Assembly (NCBI RefSeq): GCF_008838325.1 | Contig: NZ_CP042829.1 | Span: forward strand, 1,116,001-1,180,000 | Length of the DNA stretch: 64,000 nt | Origin: Tepidiforma bonchosmolovskayae | Lineage (GTDB): Bacteria; Chloroflexota; Dehalococcoidia; Tepidiformales; Tepidiformaceae | Direction of reading: 5' to 3' | Shown: positions 17,480-26,362 of the stretch, piece by piece | Layout of the letters: each line of letters begins with the position of its first letter | How positions within the stretch are numbered: position 1 is the first letter of the stretch | Notes under the pieces: generated by a model | What the model was told of the DNA's origin: nothing | The model's input: only the letters and a program-made list of their open reading frames with translations | Database searches by the model: none | Made by a program: the position numbers and the translations under genes

Positions 17480-17677
17480 ATGAACATCGAGGTCATCGAG
17501 TTCGAAATCGAGTGCCCCGAACACGGGGTGTACCGGGTGCAGGTGCCGGCAGAGCTGCCGCGGCCGCGGGCGTGCGTGCACTGCTACCTGCCGGTGAAGC
17601 GGCGGGAGCTGCGGAGGTACGAGGCGCCGGCGCCGGTGCGGGGCGCGGTGGCGCCGGCGGAGGCGTTTTTCGGCTAG
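17480..17677 (+). CDS. small zinc-ribbon-like protein
   Basis: This is a 65-residue protein with an IECPEHG motif and, about 20 residues later, CVHC. The C-x2-H plus C-x2-C layout could bind one zinc ion. The N-terminal half is Glu-rich and the C-terminus is Pro/Ala-rich. ATG at 17480 is preceded by ggggaggccgcc, a plausible Shine-Dalgarno, and starts the conserved-looking part; an in-frame extension to 17378 crosses the operator region and is not favoured. No family name is recognised. Confidence 0.6.
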   Translation: MNIEVIEFEIECPEHGVYRVQVPAELPRPRACVHCYLPVKRRELRRYEAPAPVRGAVAPAEAFFG

Positions 17678-17704
17678 CAGGCGGCCGCCGGGCCGCCCGG
17701 CGCT

Positions 17705-18235
17705 TCACTGTCCTCCGGACGAACCTTCGCGGGCCCAGCGGAAGTGCATGCGGCCGTGGTCGGCGTTGGCGGCGAGGATGCCGCCGATGGTGCCGTCGGC
17801 CCAGGGTGCGCCGGGGATTTTCTCCTGGAGCTGCTCGTCGGTGAGTTCGGCGAGGAGGGCGAGGGTCTCGGCACGCACGGCGAGGCCGATGCGGACCAGT
17901 TCGCCGAACGGTTTGCCGCGGTGTTCATCGGCCCAGGCTTCGGTCCAGGCGTGGATGCCGGCCATCACCTCCTCGCGGGACTGCGGGGTGCCGTCCTCGC
18001 GGAGGCGGCGCGGGAGGGCAGGTTCGCCGCGGAGGTGGCGGCGGATCATGTCGTTCCAGTTCCGCTCGATGAGGGTGGTGTGGATGAAGTGGTCGGCGTA
18101 CGACCACCACTTCCCGGGTTCGTGCTCGGAGCGGGTCCGGGGCGCGTAGAGCTCCTCCGGGGGCATGGCGCTGAGCGTTTCGAGGAGCCAGGCGCGGTCG
18201 CGGTTGAGCTTGATTTCGATGTCGATGCGGTTCAT
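17705..18235 (-). CDS. DinB-superfamily protein
   Basis: The 176-residue protein looks like the four-helix DinB / maleylpyruvate-isomerase N-terminal fold. It has KWWSYADHFIHTTLIERNW (first metal His region) and AANADHGRMHFRW near the C-terminus (second His region). Members bind a divalent metal and often act as thiol-dependent transferases, but many are uncharacterised. It lies 23 nt after the PLP-enzyme gene on the same strand, yet has its own TACGAT box 8 nt before the ATG. Confidence 0.75.
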   Translation of the reverse strand: MNRIDIEIKLNRDRAWLLETLSAMPPEELYAPRTRSEHEPGKWWSYADHFIHTTLIERNWNDMIRRHLRGEPALPRRLREDGTPQSREEVMAGIHAWTEAWADEHRGKPFGELVRIGLAVRAETLALLAELTDEQLQEKIPGAPWADGTIGGILAANADHGRMHFRWAREGSSGGQ

Positions 18236-18243
18236 GGCGGGGA

Positions 18244-18249
18244 ATCGTA
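18244..18249 (-). promoter_or_regulatory. -10 box (TACGAT), leaderless-type
   Basis: TACGAT on the minus strand lies 8 nt before the DinB-like ATG, inside the 23-nt gap after the PLP-enzyme gene. Confidence 0.4.
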
Positions 18250-18258
18250 CGCGAACGG

Positions 18259-19494
18259 TCAGTTGTAGGCTGCCGGGCGTTCCAGGGCCGGGCCTGCTGC
18301 GGCGCGGGCCGCGGCGACGGCGCGGGCGGCTGCGGCGACGTACTCGTCGGCGTACCGCTCATGGATCGGCGTGGCCATGACGTGGATGCCGTCGGGCGAG
18401 GTGGTGCGGGCCGCGACCCAGCCCTCGCGGGCGAGGGCGGCGGCAACGCGGCCCATGCTGACCCCTTCGGCGGCCCAGGCGAAGGCGAAGAGCTGCGGCT
18501 CGCCGTGGATGCGGACGCCATCGATGGCGCGGAGCCCGGATTCGATGGCAGCGCGGGCGCGCATGCTCGCTCCGGCGAGTTCGCGGTAGCCTTCGCGGCC
18601 GAGGAACTGGAAGGCGGCCCACGCGGCGGCGATCGCCCCGCCGGGGCGCGTCCCGGTGAAGGTGAGGCTGGAGTAGGTTCCGCCGGGCCAGTCGCTGAAG
18701 GTGAAGCGGGCGAACTCGCGGTGGGCCTCGGTGCGGAAGAGGACGGTGGAGGCGGGCTTGGCCGCGAAGCCGGACTTGTGGAGGTCGGCCGAGACGGAGG
18801 TCACCCCCTCGACCTCGAAGGCGAAGGGCGGGACCGGGTAGCCGAGCTCGCGGACGAAGGGGCCGAGGATGCCGCCGACGCAGGCATCGACGTGGAGCCA
18901 GAGCCCGCGGGCGGCGGCGAGCTGGCCGAGTTCGGCGATGGGGTCGACCATGCCGAGAGCGTAGGAGGGAGCGGAGGCGTAGAGGCCGATGGTCTGGCCA
19001 TCAATCGCGGTCGCCATGGCTGCCGGGTCGGCGCGGAAGTCCGGGCCGACGGGCACGCGGCGGACTTCGAGCCCGAGGTAGTGGGCGGCCTTATCCAGCG
19101 CGGGATGGGCGGAGTGCGGCGCGACGACGCCGGGGCGCTGGAGGCCGGGGCGGGTTGCGCGGGCCCACTCCCGCATGGCGGCGACGGCAAGGAAGATGCT
19201 CTCGGTGCCGCCGCTGGTGAAGATGCCGGGAGCGCCGGGGCCGCCGAGGAGGTCGGCGACCGTTTCGAGGACCTCAGATTCCATGCGGGCGAGGCTGGGG
19301 AAGACGCGGATGCCGAGGCCGTTCTCGACGAGGAACATCCCGAAGGCTTCGCGGAGGACGTGTTCGAGGTCGTCGGAGGCGTACCAGACGTAGGCGCCGT
19401 GGCGGCCGCGCCGCCAGTCGAGGTCGCCGGCGCGCATGGCCTCCATTTCGGCGGCGAGTTCGGGCCACGGGCGGCCGCGTTCGGGCATGGGCAT
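18259..19494 (-). CDS. PLP-dependent lyase/decarboxylase, sphingosine-1-phosphate-lyase-like
   Basis: The 411-residue fold-type I PLP enzyme is closest in motif pattern to sphingosine-phosphate lyases and group II decarboxylases. Motifs are TSGGTESIFLAVAAMREWA, WLHVDACVGGILGP with the PLP-contacting Asp, and VSADLHKSGFAAKPAS with the Schiff-base Lys. The bacterial substrate may be a long-chain-base phosphate or an amino acid. Two adjacent ATGs exist (19494 and 19488), and neither has a clear Shine-Dalgarno. A TAGACT box lies about 30 nt upstream. The DinB-like gene follows closely. Confidence 0.82.
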   Translation of the reverse strand: MPMPERGRPWPELAAEMEAMRAGDLDWRRGRHGAYVWYASDDLEHVLREAFGMFLVENGLGIRVFPSLARMESEVLETVADLLGGPGAPGIFTSGGTESIFLAVAAMREWARATRPGLQRPGVVAPHSAHPALDKAAHYLGLEVRRVPVGPDFRADPAAMATAIDGQTIGLYASAPSYALGMVDPIAELGQLAAARGLWLHVDACVGGILGPFVRELGYPVPPFAFEVEGVTSVSADLHKSGFAAKPASTVLFRTEAHREFARFTFSDWPGGTYSSLTFTGTRPGGAIAAAWAAFQFLGREGYRELAGASMRARAAIESGLRAIDGVRIHGEPQLFAFAWAAEGVSMGRVAAALAREGWVAARTTSPDGIHVMATPIHERYADEYVAAAARAVAAARAAAGPALERPAAYN

Positions 19495-19549
19495 GGGGCA
19501 CCCCGGGCGGGAGGAGGTGGAGGGAGTCTAGCGGGCGCGGAGGCGGCCG

Positions 19550-20782
<1,233 letters not shown>

Positions 20783-20789
20783 ACGGCTA

Positions 20790-20795
20790 AGGGTA
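20790..20795 (-). promoter_or_regulatory. -10 box (TACCCT), leaderless-type
   Basis: TACCCT on the minus strand lies 7 nt before the lysC ATG. Confidence 0.45.
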
Positions 20796-20826
20796 GGGCG
20801 AACGGGGGATAGGATGAAGGAGGAAG

Positions 20827-20882
20827 GAGGGAGCCCCGCCCGGCCGCACCGGCCCCGCCGAGGGAGGAGGGAGGAGGGAGCC
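20827..20882. repeat. dispersed G-rich intergenic element
   Basis: One copy of the element has gagggagccccgcccggc, then accggccccgccgagggagg and a ggagggaggaggg tail. It is close to the 47-bp unit at 14.3 kb and to the copy at 25.0 kb. Confidence 0.7.
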
Positions 20883-20910
20883 CCACGCCCGCCCCGGCCC
20901 CACCCCGAGG

Positions 20911-20959
20911 GAGCGGGGAGCGGGGAGCGGGGAGCGGGGAGCGGGGAGCGGGGAGCGGG
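20911..20959. repeat. heptanucleotide tandem repeat (GAGCGGG)x7
   Basis: Seven perfect copies of GAGCGGG follow the dispersed element and decay into gagccgg/gggaagcgggg. The regularly spaced GGG/GGGG runs could form G-quadruplexes. The array ends about 35 nt before the stop codon of the MaoC-like gene. Confidence 0.85.
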
Positions 20960-20993
20960 GAGCCGGGGCCGGGAAGCGGGGAGCGGTTCGGCC

Positions 20994-21812
20994 TCAGGCG
21001 GGGCGGATGCGAAAGATGGTGGTGTGGCGGAGCCGCGCAACGGGCCGGCCGTCGGAGGCGAAGATGGCGCCATCAATGACGGCGACGTGGTGGCCGCGCT
21101 CGTCGCGGGCGTCCACGAACCGGCCGGCGACCACGAACGACTGGCCGGCGCGGGCCGGCGCGAGGTGCTGGACCCGGCTGCGCGTGTGGATGGACGGTCC
21201 GTAGCTGAAGGAGTGTTTCAGCAGCGGGGTCATCCGCGCGGCAAGCCAGGAGGGATGGGCCAGCGGGGCATCGCCGACCCAGCGGTCGTGGGCGTCACGC
21301 TGCTTTTCCAGCGCCCACGCGTGGGCCTCCTCCACGGAGAGCTCGACGGCCATGGGGTCGAGGTCGCGGCCGCGCGGGGCGGCGGCGAGGGTAAGTTCGG
21401 GGAGGTCGGCGCGGGGCGGGACCGGCTCGCGCCGCTCCGGCCAGGCGAGCTCGTCGAGCCAGGGCGCATCGCCGAGGCCGGCTTCGCCTTCGATGGCGGC
21501 AGCGCCATCGGCCTTCAGCATGCGGATGGCAACGATGCCGGGGGCAATCTCCTCAGCGGCCGCTTCGAGGTCGTCGCCGGGGTAGACGGGGCGGCGGAAC
21601 CGGACATCGGCCCAGCCGGATTCGAGCCATGCGTCGCCGAGGAGGTCGAGGATGGGAGGGACGAGCCAGCCGCAGACGGTGACGCCGCCGACGAGGGGGC
21701 CGGCGAAGCCGTACTGGCGGGCGACCCCGGTGGAGTGGATGGGATTCGGGATATCGGGCCGGTCTTCGCCGTCGAGGAAGGCGGTGATGGGGCGCGATGC
21801 CCGGCGGTTCAC
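20994..21812 (-). CDS. MaoC-like dehydratase (double hotdog)
   Basis: The 272-residue protein resembles MaoC/FAS1-dehydratase-like (R)-specific hydratases. The N-terminal half has FAGPLVGGVTVCGWLVPPIL, FRRPVYPGDDLEAAAEEI and a hotdog-like strand pattern. The C-terminal half has SYGPSIHTRSRVQHLAPAR and RLRHTTIFRIRPA. It starts with GTG at 21812, whose GTGA overlaps the stop codon of the upstream GNAT gene, so the two are translationally coupled. Function is probably hydration or dehydration of an acyl thioester; the substrate is not known. Confidence 0.65.
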   Translation of the reverse strand: MNRRASRPITAFLDGEDRPDIPNPIHSTGVARQYGFAGPLVGGVTVCGWLVPPILDLLGDAWLESGWADVRFRRPVYPGDDLEAAAEEIAPGIVAIRMLKADGAAAIEGEAGLGDAPWLDELAWPERREPVPPRADLPELTLAAAPRGRDLDPMAVELSVEEAHAWALEKQRDAHDRWVGDAPLAHPSWLAARMTPLLKHSFSYGPSIHTRSRVQHLAPARAGQSFVVAGRFVDARDERGHHVAVIDGAIFASDGRPVARLRHTTIFRIRPA

Positions 21813-22255
21813 GCCCGGGCCTGCCAGGCCATCTGGTAGTGAGTGTCGGTTTCGCCGACCTGGCGGAAGCCGAGCCGTTCGACGAGGGAGCGGGCGGGGT
21901 TCACCTTGAGGACCTGGAGGGTGACGGGGCGTTCGAGTTCGGCGGCACGGGCCTGGACGGCGCGGATGATGGCCGAACCGATGCCGTGCCGCTGCCAGCG
22001 CGGGGCCAGTTCGAGCGCGGCGATGTCGACGGAGTCGCCCTGTTCGTCGAGGTCGAGGAAGCCGGCGAGCTCGCCCTCGACTTCGATGGCGAGGCGGAGG
22101 TCGGGCCAGCTGCCGGCGAAGCGGTCCTGCTGCCAGGCGTCGTCCCAGGGGCCCCAGGTCTGGGTGACGTAGACCTCCATGGCCGCGCGGTGGATGGCGT
22201 AGAGGTCGGCCTCTTCGGCGGGCATGGCCGGGCGGATGACGAAACCGGAGGGCAT
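21809..22255 (-). CDS. GNAT-family N-acetyltransferase
   Basis: The 148-residue single-domain GNAT starts GFVIRPAMPAEEADLYAIH. It has the acetyl-CoA-binding motif A region LAPRWQRHGIGSAIIRAVQA and the C-terminal VNPARSLVERLGFRQVGE. The start at 22255 is supported by gaggag 6 nt upstream, and a TACCAT -10-like box lies at 22304-22309. It is coupled by a GTGA overlap to the MaoC-like gene. The acceptor substrate is unknown. Confidence 0.85.
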   Translation of the reverse strand: MPSGFVIRPAMPAEEADLYAIHRAAMEVYVTQTWGPWDDAWQQDRFAGSWPDLRLAIEVEGELAGFLDLDEQGDSVDIAALELAPRWQRHGIGSAIIRAVQARAAELERPVTLQVLKVNPARSLVERLGFRQVGETDTHYQMAWQARA

Positions 22256-22357
22256 GGCAGACTCCTCGGCCGGCGCGGGATGGGAGCGGGCGGCCTCCCG
22301 GCCATGGTAGCGGCTCCCGCCGGAGCCGGCGTGGGTGAAACCCCTGAGCAAACGGCG

Positions 22358-22363
22358 TAAGCT
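22358..22363 (+). promoter_or_regulatory. -10 box (TAAGCT), leaderless-type
   Basis: TAAGCT lies 7 nt before the P450 ATG, with no Shine-Dalgarno between. Confidence 0.45.
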
Positions 22364-22370
22364 CCCGGAC

Positions 22371-23570
22371 ATGGAGCTCGACCTCGGCTGCGAGGCCTCC
22401 ATCCGCGACCCGGCGGGGTACTTCGCCAGCGCCCGGGGAGGCGGCGATGTGCAGTGGAGCGACCGCCACCGCGCGTGGCTGCTGCTCTCGCATGCGGAGG
22501 TGGCCGGAGCGTTCCGCGACCACCAGCGCCTCTCGTCAGACCGGATGGATACGTTCGAGCGGGCAGCGCGGGGGCGTTCGGAGGCGTTCCACCGGGCGGT
22601 GGAAATGCTGCACGCCTGGCTGAACTTCCGCGACCCGCCGGCGCACACCCGGCTGCGGGAGCCGCTGGCCTCGGCGTTCACGCCGCGGGCCGTGAGCGGG
22701 CTGGAGGCGCGCATCCGGGCGATCGTGGCCGAGCGGCTGGATGCGCTGGCGGCGGCGCAGGGGCCGGTCGACCTCTCGGCGGAGTTCGCGCGGCCGCTGC
22801 CGGCGCTGGTCATCGCGGCGGTGCTGGGCGTCGAAGGCGAGGAGCGGGAGCGGTTCCAGGCGTGGTCGGACGACATCGCGAGCCTCGTGTTTTCGCTGCG
22901 GCCAGGTGCGGTGGAGGAGGAGCCGGTGGCCCGGGCGGCGCAGGAGTTCATTGCCTTCTTCGAGCGGCACATCGAACGGGAGCAGCGGGAGCCGGGCGAT
23001 TCGCTCCTTTCGTACGTGGTGCAGGCCGAAGGGGACCGGCTCTCGGCGATCGAGCTGGTGGGGCTGTGCACGCTGCTGCTGTTCGGCGGGCACGAAACGA
23101 CAACGACGCTGCTCATCAACACGCTGGCGACGCTGCTGGAGCGGCCCGACCTGCGGGCCTGGCTGCGGGAGCACCCGGGGGCGGACGAGACGGCGGTGGA
23201 GGAGTTCATGCGGGTGGGCGGCCCGGCGCGGACGATGCCGCGGAAGGTGCGGGAGGAGCACGAGCGCGGCGGGCTGCTGCTGCGGCCGGGACAGACGGTC
23301 TTCCTCTGCATTGCGGCGGCGAACCACGACCCCGCGGTCTCCGAGCGCCCGGGCGAGATTGACCTGCTGCGCGACCCGAACCCCCAGCTTGGGTTCGGGT
23401 GGGGGCTGCACTACTGCCTCGGGGCGAACCTCGCACGGCTGGAGGCGCGGATTGCCCTGCGGATGCTGCTCGATCGGTTCCCGGCGATGCGCCCGGCGGG
23501 CCCGATCCCGGCGGTGCGCGGCGGGGTGATGGGGTTCGGGCGGCGGCCGGTGCCGGCGCTCCTGCGCTAG
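22371..23570 (+). CDS. cytochrome P450
   Basis: The 399-residue soluble bacterial P450 is a haem-thiolate monooxygenase that needs external redox partners. Motifs: I-helix LLFGGHETTTTLL, a K-helix E-x2-R in EEFMR, and haem-binding FGWGLHYCLGANLAR with Cys349 as the iron ligand. Length matches class I bacterial P450s. No ferredoxin or ferredoxin reductase gene is adjacent and the substrate cannot be read from sequence. Its stop overlaps the stop of the convergent TrpF-like gene by 4 nt. Confidence 0.92.
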   Translation: MELDLGCEASIRDPAGYFASARGGGDVQWSDRHRAWLLLSHAEVAGAFRDHQRLSSDRMDTFERAARGRSEAFHRAVEMLHAWLNFRDPPAHTRLREPLASAFTPRAVSGLEARIRAIVAERLDALAAAQGPVDLSAEFARPLPALVIAAVLGVEGEERERFQAWSDDIASLVFSLRPGAVEEEPVARAAQEFIAFFERHIEREQREPGDSLLSYVVQAEGDRLSAIELVGLCTLLLFGGHETTTTLLINTLATLLERPDLRAWLREHPGADETAVEEFMRVGGPARTMPRKVREEHERGGLLLRPGQTVFLCIAAANHDPAVSERPGEIDLLRDPNPQLGFGWGLHYCLGANLARLEARIALRMLLDRFPAMRPAGPIPAVRGGVMGFGRRPVPALLR

Positions 23571-24247
23571 CCCCGGACGGGCACCGGGGTCGCATGGGCG
23601 ATAGCGGTGAACGCCCTGACGAGGTCGGGGTCGGTGGTGCCGTCGGGGCGCTCGACGCCGGTGTGGACATCGACGCCCCACGGGCGGACGCGGCGGATGG
23701 CGGCAGCGACGTTCTGCGGGGTGAGCCCGCCGGCGAGGATAACGGGCACATCGACGGTTTCGACGATGCGGGCGCTGATGGACCAGTCGTGGACGAGACC
23801 GGTGGCGCCGCGGCGGCCGGTGGCCGGGTCGAAGGTGTCGAGGATGAGCGCATCGGCGTAGCGGGCGCGTTCGCTGGCGAGGCCGATCGCTTCCGGGCCG
23901 GTGACGTTGACGGCAAGGATCACCTTGAGGCCGGGGAGCGCCGCGCGCATGCGCTGGATTTCAGCGGGTTCGGCCGGGGCGTGGAGCTGGACCTGGCTGA
24001 CGCCCATCTCCCGGCACATCGGGACCACCTCGGCGGCGGTGACGCGGTAGGTGATGAGGACCGGCGTGATGGAGGGCGGCAGGGCCCGGATGATGGCCGC
24101 GGCGCCGGCTTCGTCGAGGCCGTTGTGGGGGCCCGTCGGGAGGCCGATGGTGAAGCCGATGGCATCGACGCCGGCCGCCTCGCAGGCGAGCGCATCGGCG
24201 AGGGTGGAGATGCCGGCGATCTGCACGCGCGGGCGGCGGAGGATCAT
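23567..24247 (-). CDS. TrpF-like (phosphoribosylanthranilate isomerase family) protein lacking the usual Cys
   Basis: The 226-residue TIM-barrel protein matches the TrpF family: GVDAIGFTI, LLP-type loops, VQLHAPAEP, ADALILDTFDP with the catalytic-type Asp, VILAGGLTPQNVAAAI and VDVHTGVERPDGTTD. In classical TrpF the first strand reads KICGI and supplies the general-base Cys; here it reads VQIAGI, so that residue is missing. No trp biosynthesis genes adjoin it. It is coupled by an ATGA overlap to the upstream amidotransferase-like hydrolase. It may be a neofunctionalised isomerase rather than a tryptophan enzyme. Confidence 0.78.
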   Translation of the reverse strand: MILRRPRVQIAGISTLADALACEAAGVDAIGFTIGLPTGPHNGLDEAGAAAIIRALPPSITPVLITYRVTAAEVVPMCREMGVSQVQLHAPAEPAEIQRMRAALPGLKVILAVNVTGPEAIGLASERARYADALILDTFDPATGRRGATGLVHDWSISARIVETVDVPVILAGGLTPQNVAAAIRRVRPWGVDVHTGVERPDGTTDPDLVRAFTAIAHATPVPVRG

Positions 24248-24969
24248 CGGGCGGCGAACTCCCGGGCTGCGGCGGCGAAGGCGTCGAAGAGGGCGCGGGC
24301 CTGGTCGCGCATCGGCCCGGCGGGCCCGAGGGCGATATCTTCGGGGTGCCACTGGACGGCGAGGAGGAAGCGCTCGCCGGGGGCGTCGGGTTCGAGGGCT
24401 TCGATGACGCCGTCGTCGGCGCGGGCGGCGATGCGGAGGCCGCGCCCGATGCGGGCCGGGTCGGCCGCCTGGTGGTGGCGGGAGTTGACCTCGAACGGGC
24501 CGGGGCCGAGGAGGGCCCGGAGGGGACCGTCGGTTTCGACAGCGACGGTGTGCGCCGGGCGGTGCTTTTCGCCGGGCGGGGGCGCATCGGCGTGGTTCCC
24601 GTGGCCGACGAGGTCGGGGAGGTGCTGGATGAGACCGCCTCCGCGGGCGACATTCAGGAGCTGGAGGCCGCGGCAGATGGCGAGGAGGGGCATGCCGGCG
24701 GCGTCGGCGGCGGCGACGAGGTCGCGTTCGAGGGCGTCGCGCGCCGGCTCCGGGGGGTAGGCGGCGGGGTGGGGCGGCTCGCCGTAGCGGGCGGGGTCGA
24801 TGTCGGTGCCGCCCGCGAGGACGAGCCCGGCAGCGTGCCGGACCGGCGGCAGCGGCCGGCCGGGGCGGACGACCTCGACAGCGAGGCCGGCGGCTTCGAG
24901 GGCGCGGACGTAGGTTTCGTCGCTCTTGCGTTCGGCGGCGCCCAGGGGGAGGAGGACGATGGGGGGCAT
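24244..24969 (-). CDS. peptidase C26 / gamma-glutamyl-type hydrolase (class I amidotransferase fold)
   Basis: The 241-residue protein belongs to the C26 family (PuuD-like gamma-glutamyl hydrolases). It has LVLAGGTDIDPARYG, the nucleophile elbow LLAICRGLQLLNV with catalytic Cys, NSRHHQAA, and VQWHPED with the His and Glu of the triad. PuuD releases GABA from gamma-glutamyl-GABA, but other gamma-glutamyl or amide substrates are possible. It is first in a two-gene unit, with an ATGA overlap to the TrpF-like gene. A TACACT box lies 6 nt before the ATG. The pairing suggests a shared pathway. Confidence 0.85.
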   Translation of the reverse strand: MPPIVLLPLGAAERKSDETYVRALEAAGLAVEVVRPGRPLPPVRHAAGLVLAGGTDIDPARYGEPPHPAAYPPEPARDALERDLVAAADAAGMPLLAICRGLQLLNVARGGGLIQHLPDLVGHGNHADAPPPGEKHRPAHTVAVETDGPLRALLGPGPFEVNSRHHQAADPARIGRGLRIAARADDGVIEALEPDAPGERFLLAVQWHPEDIALGPAGPMRDQARALFDAFAAAAREFAAR

Positions 24970-24975
24970 GGGGAG

Positions 24976-24981
24976 AGTGTA
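24976..24981 (-). promoter_or_regulatory. -10 box (TACACT), leaderless-type
   Basis: TACACT on the minus strand lies exactly 6 nt before the C26 hydrolase ATG. Confidence 0.5.
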
Positions 24982-24982
24982 C

Positions 24983-25060
24983 GGGAGGAGGGAGGAGGGA
25001 GGAGGGAGGAGGGAGCCCCGCCCGGCCGCCAGACCCAGCCCCGAGGGAGGAGGGAGAAGG
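24983..25060. repeat. (GGGAGGA)x4 and dispersed G-rich element
   Basis: Four perfect GGGAGGA heptamers (24983-25010) run into gggagccccgcccggccgcc, then cccagccccgagggagg and a purine-rich tail. The layout parallels the locus at 20.8 kb. Confidence 0.7.
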
Positions 25061-25111
25061 GAGGAGAGAGGAGACGGGAGGTTGGAGGGTGGAGCCGGGT
25101 GGCGGCCTTCA

Positions 25112-25185
25112 TCCCTTATCCCTCCTCCCTCGGCGGGGAGGAAGGGAGAGGCGGGGCTCCCTCCTCCCCCTGGGGGGAGAGGGCC
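25112..25185. repeat. inverted copy of the G-rich element
   Basis: The stretch ccctcctccctcggcgggga followed by ggcggggctccctcctcccc is close to the reverse complement of the copy at 24.98-25.06 kb. The pair can fold into a long hairpin between two divergent leaderless-type promoters. Confidence 0.55.
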
Positions 25186-25207
25186 GAGGAGGGGCGGGCT
25201 CCTGTGG

Positions 25208-25213
25208 GATACT
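25208..25213 (+). promoter_or_regulatory. -10 box (GATACT), leaderless-type
   Basis: GATACT lies 6 nt before the ATG of the J-domain gene. Confidence 0.45.
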
Positions 25214-25219
25214 GGGGCT

Positions 25220-26362
25220 ATGGGCCCGGGGAAGGACTACTACGCGGAGCTGGAGGTTTCGGCGACGGCGTCGTTTGAGGAGGTGCGGGCGGCGTACCGG
25301 CGGCTGGCGCGGGCGCACCACCCGGATGTGAACCCCTCGGCGCAGGCGGCGGAGCGGATGCGCCGGATTAACGAGGCGTGGGAGGTGCTGCGCGACCCCG
25401 TGCGCCGGGCCGAGTACGACCGGACGCGCCCGGCTGGCGCGGCGCGGGCCTTCGCGGGGTCGCGGGCCGGCCGGGGCGGGGCAGCCCCGGGGCAGGGGCG
25501 CCCCCGGGCGCGTCCGACGGGAGCAGCACGGCCGGCATCGCGGCCCCGCCCGGCTGAGCCGCCGCCGCAGGACCGGCCGCCGGAGCCGGGGGCAGCGCCG
25601 AAGGTTGACGGTTCGGTGGACTGGTACGAGTTCCTCGGGGTGCCGCCCGGGGCCTCGCGGGAGGCGATCCGGAAGGCGATCGCGAGCCTGGCCGACGAGT
25701 TGCTCGGGGGTGCCATCTCCGGCGAACGGCTGACCTGCCAGCGGCAGCGGCTGCGGGAGGCCTGGGCGATTCTCAGCGATGCGCGGCTGCGGGCGGCCTA
25801 CGACCGGGCGCGGGCGGAGCACCTGGCCGCGGAGGGCGCGAACGGAAGCGGCCCCGCGGCACGCGACGACGGGCGGCGGATGCCGGCAGGCTATCGCACC
25901 GGGCCGGTCGCGGTCGGCGGGCTGGTGCTGGAGGCCGGGGCGAAGCTCGCCGGCGCCGACCTCCGGGGCGCCGACCTGCGGGGGCTCGACCTGGCCGGGG
26001 CAGACCTCTCGGGGGCGCAGCTCCAGGGGGCGAACCTGGAGGCGGCATCGCTCCGGCGGACGAACCTCCGCGGCGCGCGGCTCGACGGGGCCAACCTGCG
26101 CTGGGCCGACCTCTCGCACGCGGCCTGCGAGGGGGCGAGCTTCCGGCAGGCGGACCTGGGCGAGTCGGCGCTGGCGGGGACGGTATTCACGCGGGCAAGT
26201 CTTGCGGGGGCGGTGCTCGAAGGGGCGGTTGGGCCCGGCGTGAACTTCGAGTACGCCGACCTTGCGCGGGCCGATTTTACGGGTGCGCTGATCACGCCGG
26301 CGCTGATTGAGCGCGGGAAGCTGGCGGGCACGGTGCTGCCGGACGGGAGCGTGCGGGGTTAG
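25220..26362 (+). CDS. J-domain / pentapeptide-repeat fusion protein
   Basis: The 380-residue protein begins with a canonical J-domain (residues 5-70, DYYAELEVSA..., HPD in RAHHPDVN, REINEAW-type helix and LRDPVRRAEYD). A Pro/Arg/Gly-rich linker (about 75-130) follows. Next comes a second J-like module (about 134-195, DWYEFLGVPPGASREAIRKA and AWAILSDARLRAAYDRAR) without an HPD motif. The C-terminal third is a pentapeptide-repeat right-handed beta-helix (about 235-365, GADLRGADLRGLDLAGADLS pattern). The intact HPD implies it can stimulate an Hsp70; the repeat helix may target it. DnaK is not in this window. The start at 25220 follows a GATACT box, and the 3' end overlaps the vWA gene by 4 nt. 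Confidence 0.85.
   Translation: MGPGKDYYAELEVSATASFEEVRAAYRRLARAHHPDVNPSAQAAERMRRINEAWEVLRDPVRRAEYDRTRPAGAARAFAGSRAGRGGAAPGQGRPRARPTGAARPASRPRPAEPPPQDRPPEPGAAPKVDGSVDWYEFLGVPPGASREAIRKAIASLADELLGGAISGERLTCQRQRLREAWAILSDARLRAAYDRARAEHLAAEGANGSGPAARDDGRRMPAGYRTGPVAVGGLVLEAGAKLAGADLRGADLRGLDLAGADLSGAQLQGANLEAASLRRTNLRGARLDGANLRWADLSHAACEGASFRQADLGESALAGTVFTRASLAGAVLEGAVGPGVNFEYADLARADFTGALITPALIERGKLAGTVLPDGSVRG

Noticed and set aside
20783-21076. N-terminal extension of aspartate kinase through the G-rich repeats
   Set aside because: The extension is repetitive Pro/Arg sequence. LysC proteins begin at the VVQKYGGTS strand, and a -10 box sits inside the extension.
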